From: Bacteroidia bacterium
GTDB taxonomy: Bacteria; Bacteroidota; Bacteroidia; B-17B0; Aurantibacillaceae
Reading direction: 5' to 3'
DNA: 63,878 nt
NCBI GenBank assembly: GCA_018000995.1
Contig: JAGNIU010000019.1
Span: forward strand, 1-63,878
Part shown: positions 23,917 through 31,887 of the stretch, piece after piece
Position numbering within the stretch: the stretch's first letter is position 1
Layout: every line of letters starts with the position of its first letter
Translations under genes and position numbers: made by a program
The notes under the pieces: generated by a model
The model's database searches: none
Told to the model about the DNA's origin: nothing
Seen by the model: only the letters and a program-made list of their open reading frames with translations

Positions 23917-24213
23917 GTTCATTATCAACTCAGGCAAACCAACAGGAGCAGAATCGTAAAAAGCTAATTCGTGAATGTGAAGTTTTACTTCTTTAATAAT
24001 AGGAAACGATTGAAGTATCTCCATTACTTCTTCTTCATTTTTGGCGTCAATAAAAGCCCAAACATTTTGGCGTTCCATATCTAATGAATATGAGCGAATT
24101 ACTTTTTTCTCCATCAATTCATTAATACGAGAACGTTGTTTAGGAATAAGAGACATGAATTTTGTTGTGAAAAATTCAGGGAGAATGAGGTGAACCAAAA
24201 AAGTATTTTTCAT
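23914..24213 (-). CDS. Muconolactone delta-isomerase-like small protein
   Basis: A 99-residue protein of ferredoxin-like (dimeric alpha/beta barrel) type. FLVHLILPEFF opens the first strand, ERQNVWAFIDAKNEEEVMEILQSFPI gives the middle strand and helix, and EVKLHIHELAFYDS the last strand. This order and the 'SFPI...V.. LAFYDS' ending match the muconolactone isomerase-like superfamily. No aromatic-degradation genes are nearby, so the classical ring-cleavage role is unlikely; a YciI-like or small-molecule-binding role is equally possible. The stop codon lies in repeat element D. Confidence 0.7.
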   Translation of the reverse strand: MKNTFLVHLILPEFFTTKFMSLIPKQRSRINELMEKKVIRSYSLDMERQNVWAFIDAKNEEEVMEILQSFPIIKEVKLHIHELAFYDSAPVGLPELIMN

Positions 24214-24295
24214 GAGTACATTAAAAACTGGCGCAAATATCCGTATAAAAAAATGGCTTAGCTGTTAAAATAGACTAATCGCTGAAATTTACCGT

Positions 24296-25771
24296 CTATT
24301 TCTCGTAGGCTCCGGCATCAGGTTGAGTAACAAGTCTGGTATTCCCCATAATGTCTACTGGGAAGATACTTGCATCGCTGGTTGTGGTTGGGTTGTTTGG
24401 TAAATTTATTGCACTTGAACCGTTTCCTAAATCAAATTTATACGTGGCGGGATCATTAAAAGCGCTCACAGGTGGTCCATTAGGATTACAATTAATAAAT
24501 ACGGTTGGACTCGCCGTCATATTTATTGTTGTGCGGATAAATGAATAAGAGAATTTATGTTTGGGTGTAAATGTTGCTGTAGTTATAATATCTAACTCTA
24601 ATTCATTACCACCACTATTTCCATCAATAATGCAATTTCCAAAATAACAAGTGTCCATTGGAATTTGATCCTGCCCCGCACGATTATCTATATGAACGCA
24701 AGGTGTACTTCTTCCGTCTTTAGTCCAATAGTTTGCAAAGGTGCTATGAATGAAGGTGCAATTTCCTCCGGCAACCATGGCTAAACAATATTCTTTACAA
24801 TTGCTAAATACATTATTCCCACCTGAAACATTAAATGCAAGATTATACATCCCCCACTTTTTCATGTTCTGAATTTTTGTATTCGTAATTTTTAAACGGC
24901 GCGGCTCTGAAAAAATTCTAAACAGTAATTCTGTCTGCACGCCAATAAAACCATTTTTTATAATCGCGTAGTTAATGGAATTATTTATGCTTCCTTCGTT
25001 AATCCAAATTCTATCCCATTGTCCGGGCTCATCTTGCATATAAGGTTCTAGTCTGTCGCCTTGAAATACCACTTCATTTCCTATAGTGCCTTGAACTTTT
25101 AATGTTCCATAACGGTAAACCCATAATCCTGCATTCTGATGAAAATGTACTTTTACACCCGGGTCAATGACTAATGTCTGACTAGAATCTACAACTAACC
25201 AACCATAAATAACGTGAGGTTTATCGTTAATCCAAGTTACAGTTGTGTTAGTTCCCGGCGCAATTAAAGTGTAAGGTAAATAACCGCCATTTACAAATTT
25301 TATGGCGTTAGTTGGTTTGTGATAATAGGCGTCTTGTCCCCAAGCTTCTAAATGTACAGATTGTGTATTTCCATTTACAGAAAAATCAATAGCGTCAGTT
25401 ATAATAAGTGGACTATTAGAATTATTTGGATTAACGTTGACCTGAATAAAAATAAAAACACTGTCGTGTCCTGCAATTTCAATATCGGAGAATGATCTTC
25501 CCGGAGAGCCATCTACATTTAAGAAAAAAGGTGATGCAGAACCGCTTCTTACATTAATGGAAGAAATATTTATTCTTTCATCATGATTATTAATAACTCG
25601 AATTTGACGGGTAGTAGAACCCGCAGTTGTAAATACAGTATCAAACAAAACCGAATCGGCCGAAAAATCAACTTTAGCAGAGGAGTCGGTAAGGAGTTTA
25701 TTCTTTTTGCATGAGGTTGAGCTCAAAGCAATCACGAATAATACAGAGACTATAAAAAGGAAATTCTTCAC
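24296..25771 (-). CDS. Lipoprotein with right-handed beta-helix domain
   Basis: A 491-residue lipoprotein: the signal peptide ends in the lipobox SSTSC (Cys21). An N-terminal beta-sandwich segment (about 30-140, SADSVLFDTVFTTAGSTTRQ, INVRSGSASPFFLN) resembles the CHU_C/abnormal-spindle-like domains that describe displaced anchors. It is followed by a parallel beta-helix region (about 190-420) with repeated I/V-x-N/G turns (LKVQGTIGNEVVFQG, INYAIIKNGFIGVQ). The C-terminal end DIMGNTRLVTQPDAGAYE is a choice-of-anchor type motif common on such surface proteins. Likely outer-membrane-exposed; no ligand or catalytic residues are recognisable. It is divergent from the GT39-like gene. Confidence 0.82.
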   Translation of the reverse strand: MKNFLFIVSVLFVIALSSTSCKKNKLLTDSSAKVDFSADSVLFDTVFTTAGSTTRQIRVINNHDERINISSINVRSGSASPFFLNVDGSPGRSFSDIEIAGHDSVFIFIQVNVNPNNSNSPLIITDAIDFSVNGNTQSVHLEAWGQDAYYHKPTNAIKFVNGGYLPYTLIAPGTNTTVTWINDKPHVIYGWLVVDSSQTLVIDPGVKVHFHQNAGLWVYRYGTLKVQGTIGNEVVFQGDRLEPYMQDEPGQWDRIWINEGSINNSINYAIIKNGFIGVQTELLFRIFSEPRRLKITNTKIQNMKKWGMYNLAFNVSGGNNVFSNCKEYCLAMVAGGNCTFIHSTFANYWTKDGRSTPCVHIDNRAGQDQIPMDTCYFGNCIIDGNSGGNELELDIITTATFTPKHKFSYSFIRTTINMTASPTVFINCNPNGPPVSAFNDPATYKFDLGNGSSAINLPNNPTTTSDASIFPVDIMGNTRLVTQPDAGAYEK

Positions 25772-25819
25772 TGAGGTAAATTTACATATAATAACGTAAA
25801 AAATAAGGGTTTATTGCAT

Positions 25820-25827
25820 TATATTTG
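25820..25827 (+). promoter_or_regulatory. Possible -7 element of GT39-like gene
   Basis: TATATTTG matches TAnnTTTG exactly, 11 bases before the ATG at 25839. No good -33 TTTG at the expected distance. Confidence 0.35.
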
Positions 25828-25838
25828 GGAATCAAACC

Positions 25839-27734
25839 ATGCTAAAATTCATTAAAGATAACAAGGAGTTTACTGTCATTTTTTTGGTGGCGGCCATCAT
25901 CCGTTTTATTCCCGCCTTCGATTATCAGTATAGTTATGATGAGTTGTGTGGTTTACGTAATTCTATCTATACCAACTGGCACGATTTAATTGAGTATGGT
26001 GTGAAATTAGATACACATCCGATTTTGGTTCAATTAATCATTAATGCAGTAGTTGTGACTTTTGGTTATGATGAATTTTGGGTGAAGTTGCCTTTTTTGT
26101 TGTTTAGTCTGGGTGGAATTATTTACGCTTATTTATTTTCTTTGAAATGGTATGGAAAAACTCCGGCATTAATAACTGCAAGTATTTTTTCATTCTCTTA
26201 CATCTTTTTGTTTTACGCGCCACTCGCAAGGATGTATTCGGGAGGATTATTCTTTTGTACCGCTTTAACTTATTATTTATTTGAATTAAGTTTTTCTGAA
26301 AAGCAAAAACGGATGCATTATGTGTTTTTTGTAATCTTTATTTTGCTGGCAGCATTTAATAATCATTTAAGTTGTTTGTATGCTTTTACATGCGGTGTAG
26401 CAGGTTTGTTTTTTGTAAATCTGAAAAACTATACAAAATATATTTCCGCATGCATTTGCGCGATATTGTTTTATTTACCTCACTGGGAAATCACAATGGC
26501 GCAGTTTGCACAAGGCGGTATTGGTCATTCGCAAGATGGTTGGTTAGCCGCCCCTGATAAATGGGCTATACTTGGTTTTTTGAAAACCTTATTCGGTACA
26601 GGATATGTTTGGTTGTTTTTTGTTTTATTGTTTAGTGTTGCTTTTGTTATGACAAAGGAATTCAAAGTGAATAAAAAAACTGTTATGTTATTGATTTTGT
26701 TTTTTGTGAATTACACACTCATTTATACGTATTCAGTTACTAAAGCACCAATTTTCCAATATTCAGTCATGTTATTTTCAGCACCTTGTTTTATTTGGGC
26801 TGTCACTGGAATTATTAAATTTAATTCAAAGCAAACACTTTTAGTCACGGTAGTTGTAAGTGCCGCTTTAATTTATCAATCGGTTGTTGGAAAACATTTT
26901 TTTACGAATGCAGTATTAAATCAAAATGGATTTCAGAGTAAGGAGTATTGTGATTTAGAAGTTAAGTACGGAGTAGGGAAGGTGGAATCGTATTATATGG
27001 CTTCGCAAAAATATTTCGTGATTAATTATGAGTTAAAATATAAGAGGAAGTTTAATTATCACATTGGTGAAGAGTTTAAAGATATTGCGTCATTCAAAGC
27101 TCAAGTAAAAAACTCAAAAGCTGATTATGTTTTATTAGGAGAGCCAACACAATCACAATTAGAAATTATGTTGGAATACTTTCCGTTTATTCATGAACAT
27201 TGGCAGACCTTAAACGTGAATAGTTATTTGCTTTCAAAAAAAGAAGCTAGACCAAACAGAGTAGGCGAAGGAAATCCGGATTATATTTCTTCTGAAAAGT
27301 TTGAATTCAATTTTAATAAAGAAAAATTAAGCGGAGAATCTTACAGGGTAGATTCTTTAGATGAATTTTGTTATTCAGCCACAACGGAATTGAAGAAACT
27401 GAATTTAAAAGAAGGAAATGTTATTCTGGCTAAAGTAAAATTGAAAAGTACTGAGCCATTAAATGACGTCGGTTTTAATTTTAGCGTCTCCAATCAAAAG
27501 GATTCCACTTTGTTTTTTGGAGGAACGGATATTGGTCAGTTTTATACTTCCGATTCAACCGGACATTATGCTTACTCAGAAATTTTCATTGGTTCTGAAT
27601 TAAAAAACTGGCTTCGTCAGGATGCAAAAATAACTTTCTTCATTTGGAACCGGAGCAAAAAGAAATTCACGTTAAGTGATTTTGAAATTAAAGTTATCGA
27701 GTATTGGCCCGCAAGATGGAGTTGGTGGAATTAG
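25839..27734 (+). CDS. GT39-like polytopic glycosyltransferase
   Basis: A 631-residue integral membrane protein with about nine or ten hydrophobic segments in residues 10-345. The first periplasmic loop contains FDYQYSYDELCGLRNS; the D-E pair is the catalytic motif of the GT39/PMT-like family that transfers sugars from polyprenyl-phosphate donors. A long non-membrane C-terminal part (about 350-631) ends in a beta-sandwich (ILAKVKLKSTEPLNDVGF, ITFFIWNRSKKKFTLSDFEI). A paralogue with the same layout lies at 52805-54652. Acceptor unknown; protein or lipid glycosylation is inferred from the family only. Confidence 0.82.
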   Translation: MLKFIKDNKEFTVIFLVAAIIRFIPAFDYQYSYDELCGLRNSIYTNWHDLIEYGVKLDTHPILVQLIINAVVVTFGYDEFWVKLPFLLFSLGGIIYAYLFSLKWYGKTPALITASIFSFSYIFLFYAPLARMYSGGLFFCTALTYYLFELSFSEKQKRMHYVFFVIFILLAAFNNHLSCLYAFTCGVAGLFFVNLKNYTKYISACICAILFYLPHWEITMAQFAQGGIGHSQDGWLAAPDKWAILGFLKTLFGTGYVWLFFVLLFSVAFVMTKEFKVNKKTVMLLILFFVNYTLIYTYSVTKAPIFQYSVMLFSAPCFIWAVTGIIKFNSKQTLLVTVVVSAALIYQSVVGKHFFTNAVLNQNGFQSKEYCDLEVKYGVGKVESYYMASQKYFVINYELKYKRKFNYHIGEEFKDIASFKAQVKNSKADYVLLGEPTQSQLEIMLEYFPFIHEHWQTLNVNSYLLSKKEARPNRVGEGNPDYISSEKFEFNFNKEKLSGESYRVDSLDEFCYSATTELKKLNLKEGNVILAKVKLKSTEPLNDVGFNFSVSNQKDSTLFFGGTDIGQFYTSDSTGHYAYSEIFIGSELKNWLRQDAKITFFIWNRSKKKFTLSDFEIKVIEYWPARWSWWN

Positions 27735-27737
27735 AAA

Positions 27738-27811
27738 AGTTGGTAGTTCGGAGTTGGTAGTTCGTAGAATTTCTGCCTATCTACGAACTACGAACTCAAA
27801 ACTACGAACTA
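27738..27811. repeat. AGTTCGTAG-type palindromic repeat
   Basis: AGTTGGTAGTTCGTAG (27752-27767) pairs with CTACGAACTACGAACT (27781-27796) with one mismatch, and further TAGTTCG units flank it. The degP stop codon TAG (minus strand, 27809-27811) is part of this repeat. A 15-base copy, GTTGGTAGTTCGTAG, recurs inside a coding gene at 51374-51388. Confidence 0.8.
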
Positions 27812-29266
27812 AAGCCCAAATCCATAAGAAGCAATCATCCCGTTAGGATAAAATCCTTCTACTAATACATTTCCTGTTTTATTTTCCAATGCTTTCTTAA
27901 CGTCATCGGCAGTAAATACTTTTTTCTTATTGATGTTGGTAATAACAAAACCTTCTTTAATTCCAACGTTTGCTAATTTTCCGCCACTCAATTTTGCAAT
28001 CTTAACACCATTCTCAACATTGAATTTTGTGAGGTAATCTTGAGTTACTTCCTCAAAAGTAGCGCCTAAACTACTGGAGCTCGTTAATACAGGAACTTCT
28101 TTCTTTATAACTTCTGTTCCGTTTTTAATATTCGTTAAAGTAACGGGTAAGGTGATTTCTTTTTCGTTGCGGATAACGGTAACATCGATTTTATTACCAG
28201 GACGATACTTGCTAACTTGTTCCTGTAATTCCGAAACACTATTAACTTTAGTTTCTTCAACTGATGTAATCACATCCCCAATTTTAATTCCTGAAACTTC
28301 TGCAGCGCCATTAGTGGTTAAGCCATTTACATAAGCCCCTTTTAAAACTGAAAGACTTTTTTGCTCTGCAAATTTGGCGTTGATGTCGTTAATACTTACA
28401 CCAATATAAGCGCGTTGCACAGTTCCGAATTCAATTAAATCTGAAACCACTTTTTTCACAATCGTAACAGGTATAGCAAACGAATACCCCTGATAAGCAC
28501 CATTGCTCGAAACAATAGCAGTATTAATTCCAATTAATTCACCATTGGTGTTAACTAAAGCACCACCACTGTTTCCGGGATTAACCGCAGCATCTGTTTG
28601 AATAAATGATTCAACAGGAAATTGTCCTTTCGATTTATCACCCTCTAAAACATTACTTCTTCCTTTAGCACTAATAATACCTGCAGTTACAGTTGAATTT
28701 AAATTGAACGGATTTCCAACAGCTAAAACCCATTCACCCACTTTAAGAGCGTCGCTGTTTCCATAGGATACAAATGGTAAATCTTTTTCTTTAATTTTTA
28801 AAAGGGCAATGTCAGTACTCGGATCTGTACCAATAACTTCAGCTCTGTAATCACGTTTGTCATTTAGCATCACTTCAATTTCATCGGCACCATTAATAAC
28901 ATGGTTATTGGTTACAATGTATCCGTCTTGCGATAAAATTACTCCCGAACCACTCCCTTCCATAATATAGGGGCGGTTGCTATGTCCGTATAAAAATTGC
29001 TCGAAGGGGTTGTAGGTTAAATTATTGGTTTGTGAAGCCTTGGTTCGTATATGAACCACGGCGTTAAGTGATTTTTCGGCCGATAAAATAAAATCGGGTG
29101 TATTACCAATGCCACCGCCTGCGTAAGAGGTGTAAACAACTGGTGTTTTTTGGGTTAGAGTAACTTCTCCGCCGGCTTTTTGGTGCCCGGTCATGAAACC
29201 TGTAGCTACTAAGGCAAATACGCCTCCTAATGCCGCTACTAATACTGTTGAAACTAACTTTTTCAT
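27809..29266 (-). CDS. degP: Periplasmic serine protease DegP/HtrA (Do family)
   Basis: A 485-residue envelope quality-control protease/chaperone. A signal peptide or anchor (residues 1-27) is followed by a trypsin-like domain with triad H122 (VTNNHVING), D152 (STDIALLKI) and S233 (NPGNSGGALV). Two PDZ domains follow (about 270-360, with ISVLKGAYVNGL, and 395-485, with VENGVKIAKLSGGKLANVGI). The second PDZ and the length fit the DegP/DegQ type. A near-consensus housekeeping promoter precedes it, suggesting steady expression. The stop codon lies inside the AGTTCGTAG repeat. Confidence 0.95.
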   Translation of the reverse strand: MKKLVSTVLVAALGGVFALVATGFMTGHQKAGGEVTLTQKTPVVYTSYAGGGIGNTPDFILSAEKSLNAVVHIRTKASQTNNLTYNPFEQFLYGHSNRPYIMEGSGSGVILSQDGYIVTNNHVINGADEIEVMLNDKRDYRAEVIGTDPSTDIALLKIKEKDLPFVSYGNSDALKVGEWVLAVGNPFNLNSTVTAGIISAKGRSNVLEGDKSKGQFPVESFIQTDAAVNPGNSGGALVNTNGELIGINTAIVSSNGAYQGYSFAIPVTIVKKVVSDLIEFGTVQRAYIGVSINDINAKFAEQKSLSVLKGAYVNGLTTNGAAEVSGIKIGDVITSVEETKVNSVSELQEQVSKYRPGNKIDVTVIRNEKEITLPVTLTNIKNGTEVIKKEVPVLTSSSSLGATFEEVTQDYLTKFNVENGVKIAKLSGGKLANVGIKEGFVITNINKKKVFTADDVKKALENKTGNVLVEGFYPNGMIASYGFGL

Positions 29267-29297
29267 ATTCCTTGGTTTTAAATTTAAATCTATAACG

Positions 29298-29327
29298 CAA
29301 AATTAATTCGGAAATTTGTCCTGTCAA
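29298..29327 (-). promoter_or_regulatory. Promoter of degP
   Basis: On the minus strand TTG (29325-29327) and TAATTTTG (29298-29305) are separated by exactly 19 bases; the -7 box is a full match to TAnnTTTG. Expected leader about 25 bases. This is the best promoter in the window. Confidence 0.72.
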
Positions 29328-29388
29328 TTTCTTTTAACAATACTTAACTGGGGTATCTTTAAAATTGCTACCTTTATACTGCTAAAAA

Positions 29389-30015
29389 ATGCAAATAAAA
29401 CGCAAAATACCTGCCTTTGTTTTTGGGGTTTCTATCGGACTAATTATCGGTGTTGGTTTTTTTATTTTTAAGATGGATGACTATTTCAGTAAAATGAAAT
29501 CAGCTTCTGCAAAAGAAATAAAAGTCATTGAGCAACCCGTTCAGCAGGAAGAAAAGGAAAAAACTAAAGACGATAAAGAGCGTTATAAAATAAATACCAA
29601 GGTTTCTCCATATACAAATTATAAAGAGGTTGATAGTTTAATTAAGAATGAGGATGGGGAAGTAAATTTAGCTAAGGAAGAATTCATCTCTGTAAAGAAT
29701 ATTAAACTAATTGATTTAGATAATATTCAAAAAGACACCTTGTCTCCAAAATTAGCAGGTGTAAATCATAACGACAATGCCACTTTGTTTTTTGTCGAGT
29801 TTTGGAAAACGCCATTGAACTCTAAAGGGTATCGTATGACAAAAAACAGAATTATCCTTTATGGGTTTTCTGATTTTTCTTCTTTGAATCTTTACAAGGT
29901 TGATGATTTTTATTATTTAAAGAGTGAAGAGCAGGTTTATAAAGTATCAGTCAATTCGGATTTTATGCCAATGGATAGAGTAATTGATTCTGATTTACTA
30001 GCCAAAATAAATTAA
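29389..30015 (+). CDS. Single-pass membrane protein of unknown function
   Basis: A 208-residue protein with one membrane segment (about 9-26, FVFGVSIGLIIGVGFFIF). A charged linker rich in K and E (about 40-75) precedes a C-terminal periplasmic domain (about 105-205, ATLFFVEFWKTPLNSKGYRMTKNRIILYGF, split over two strands) of predicted beta character. I do not recognise a family. It is the first gene of the dapF operon and overlaps dapF by one base (TAATG). Two -7-like boxes (TATCTTTA, TACCTTTA) lie upstream between 29355 and 29378. Confidence 0.75.
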   Translation: MQIKRKIPAFVFGVSIGLIIGVGFFIFKMDDYFSKMKSASAKEIKVIEQPVQQEEKEKTKDDKERYKINTKVSPYTNYKEVDSLIKNEDGEVNLAKEEFISVKNIKLIDLDNIQKDTLSPKLAGVNHNDNATLFFVEFWKTPLNSKGYRMTKNRIILYGFSDFSSLNLYKVDDFYYLKSEEQVYKVSVNSDFMPMDRVIDSDLLAKIN

Positions 30016-30803
30016 TGCAAATTAGTTTCGATAAATATCAAGGAACGGGTAACGATTTTATTTTAATTGATAACCGTAAAAAGGAAATTCAACTTTCGGT
30101 TGAACAAGTTGCTTTTTTATGTAACCGTCATTTTGGTATTGGTGCCGATGGATTAATGTTATTAGAATTAGAGCCCGGTGTTGATTTTAAAATGGTTTAT
30201 TTTAATAGTGATGGCAACGAAAGCAGTATGTGCGGTAACGGCGGAAGATGCATTACAGCCTACGCAAAATCATTAGGATTGATAAATGATAAAGCTCGTT
30301 TCATTGCTATTGATGGTTTGCATGAAGCAACAATTAGCGGCGTAAATCAAGTCTCCTTAAAAATGAATGATGTGAAGAGTGTAGAAAGCGGAGATGATTT
30401 CTTTTTCTTGAATACAGGTTCTCCGCATTATGTGAAGTTTGTTGAAGGTGTAAAAGACTACAATGTATTTGAAGAAGGAAAGAAAATAAGAAACAACGAA
30501 CGTTTTGCGGCTGAAGGCACTAATGTAAATTTTATTGAGAAAACAGAGGACGGTGTTTTTGTACGCACTTACGAAAGAGGAGTAGAAGATGAAACTTTAT
30601 CTTGTGGCACAGGCGTTACAGCTTCAGCTTTAGTTGCTGCTATAAACGGAATAGCGAGTCAGAAAAATTCTTGTAAGATTTCCACTTTAGGTGGAAGTTT
30701 AAACGTAAAGTTTGATAAAGTACTGGAAAGTAATTTCTATAATATCTGGCTGGAAGGTCCGGCTGATTTTGTTTTTCATGGCAGTATTAAATTAGAAGAT
30801 TGA
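30015..30803 (+). CDS. dapF: Diaminopimelate epimerase
   Basis: A 262-residue PLP-independent racemase that converts LL- to meso-diaminopimelate for lysine and peptidoglycan. Two pseudo-symmetric halves each supply one catalytic cysteine: C73 in SMCGNGGRC and C197 in LSCGTGVTAS. The substrate-binding FDKYQGTGNDFILID opens the protein. Start overlaps the upstream stop (TAATG), and its own TGA overlaps a TTG start of the next gene. Confidence 0.96.
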   Translation: MQISFDKYQGTGNDFILIDNRKKEIQLSVEQVAFLCNRHFGIGADGLMLLELEPGVDFKMVYFNSDGNESSMCGNGGRCITAYAKSLGLINDKARFIAIDGLHEATISGVNQVSLKMNDVKSVESGDDFFFLNTGSPHYVKFVEGVKDYNVFEEGKKIRNNERFAAEGTNVNFIEKTEDGVFVRTYERGVEDETLSCGTGVTASALVAAINGIASQKNSCKISTLGGSLNVKFDKVLESNFYNIWLEGPADFVFHGSIKLED

Positions 30804-31363
30804 TTTCAGAGACTAAATATTTAATCGCTTACGAAGATTGTAAAGAGACTTCAGTTCTTGCAAAAGGAACTTGGTTAGTTATTTTACATGCTTCAAGAAT
30901 TCCACCTCATGTTGGTTTAATGATTGACGGGAACTATAATTCTCTTACAATTAAGGAAAGGGAATTAAATGTAAGTTCTGAAGTATTATTAAAAACCATT
31001 TCACAGAAAAAGATTGAAGCTTTGTTTTTAAAAATCGTGAGGCATCCTGTATTCAGTTCTGACCATCAATTAAATATTTTTCAAGAACAATTAAATCAGT
31101 TTACTGCTGTAAAGCAAAATGAAGCAACTTGTTTATCGCCTCTCAAGTTATTCTTTGAAGAGTTTTACGCCATAAGAAACAATAGAGAACAATTGTTCTA
31201 TGATTTTGTAGATGAATTATTCCAAAACGATTACGTCACTCAGGCAATTGCCTTAAATATTGCAAATAAATCAGAAAATAATATCTTTACATTACCGCAT
31301 TACACTAACGAGGAATTACAAGCAAGAATAAAAAACGAACGCGACACTTATTTTAAATCATAA
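30800..31363 (+). CDS. Unknown protein in dapF operon
   Basis: A 187-residue soluble protein starting at TTG 30800, in a TTGA overlap with the dapF stop. It has no signal peptide. An N-terminal half with GTWLVILHASRIPPHVGLMI and IEALFLKIVRHPVF looks alpha/beta, and the C-terminal half is helical (FFEEFYAIRNNREQLFYDF, ELQARIKNERD). I do not recognise the family. It is tightly coupled on both sides (its stop overlaps the GNAT start as TAATG), which argues that it is real and co-expressed with dapF and the acetyltransferase. Confidence 0.8.
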   Translation: MISETKYLIAYEDCKETSVLAKGTWLVILHASRIPPHVGLMIDGNYNSLTIKERELNVSSEVLLKTISQKKIEALFLKIVRHPVFSSDHQLNIFQEQLNQFTAVKQNEATCLSPLKLFFEEFYAIRNNREQLFYDFVDELFQNDYVTQAIALNIANKSENNIFTLPHYTNEELQARIKNERDTYFKS

Positions 31364-31887
31364 TGTTTATAAAAGGAGAAAATATTCATTTACGCGCTCT
31401 TGAGCCGGAAGATGTTGATGTATTGTACAAATGGGAAAACAACCGCGAAATTTGGCATGTGAGTAATACACAAACGCCTTTTAGTCGCTATGTCTTAGAG
31501 CAGTTCCTGGTAAATGCTCACGAAGATATTTACACCAATAAACAATTACGTTTAATTATTTCTCCAAACGAAAACGATGTTCCTGTTGGAGCAATCGATT
31601 TGTTTGATTTTGATCCTTATCATTTACGTGCCGGTATTGGCATTTTAATTTCAGAAGAATATCGTAACAAAGGTTATGCTTTCGAGGCTTTAGAGCTTTT
31701 AAAAGATTACGCCTGCAATAATTTATTATTAAAACAACTTTACGCCAATGTAACTGTGTCGGCGCCTTCAAGCTTACAGTTATTTGAAAAAAGCGGTTTC
31801 GAAAAAATCGGACTCAAAAAAAGCTGGAACCGTGTTTCGGCAACGGAGTTTGGCGACGAATGGTTATTGCAACACATCAATAAATAA
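31363..31887 (+). CDS. GNAT-family N-acetyltransferase (RimJ/RimL-SpeG type)
   Basis: A 174-residue acetyl-CoA-dependent N-acetyltransferase. IHLRALEPEDVDVLYKWENN is the N-terminal signature of the RimL/SpeG branch. The acetyl-CoA loop lies in IGILISEEYRNKGYAFEALELL (about 89-110, Q/R-x-x-G-x-G/A replaced by R-N-K-G-Y-A). ANVTVSAPSSLQLFEKSGFEKIG is the usual C-terminal half. Substrate (protein N-terminus, polyamine or nucleotide sugar) cannot be told. It overlaps both neighbours by TAATG junctions. Confidence 0.9.
   Translation: MFIKGENIHLRALEPEDVDVLYKWENNREIWHVSNTQTPFSRYVLEQFLVNAHEDIYTNKQLRLIISPNENDVPVGAIDLFDFDPYHLRAGIGILISEEYRNKGYAFEALELLKDYACNNLLLKQLYANVTVSAPSSLQLFEKSGFEKIGLKKSWNRVSATEFGDEWLLQHINK

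Noticed and set aside
23914..24213. True muconolactone isomerase of the beta-ketoadipate pathway
   Set aside because: The fold pattern fits, but no aromatic degradation genes are nearby and the active-site residues cannot be confirmed by eye.
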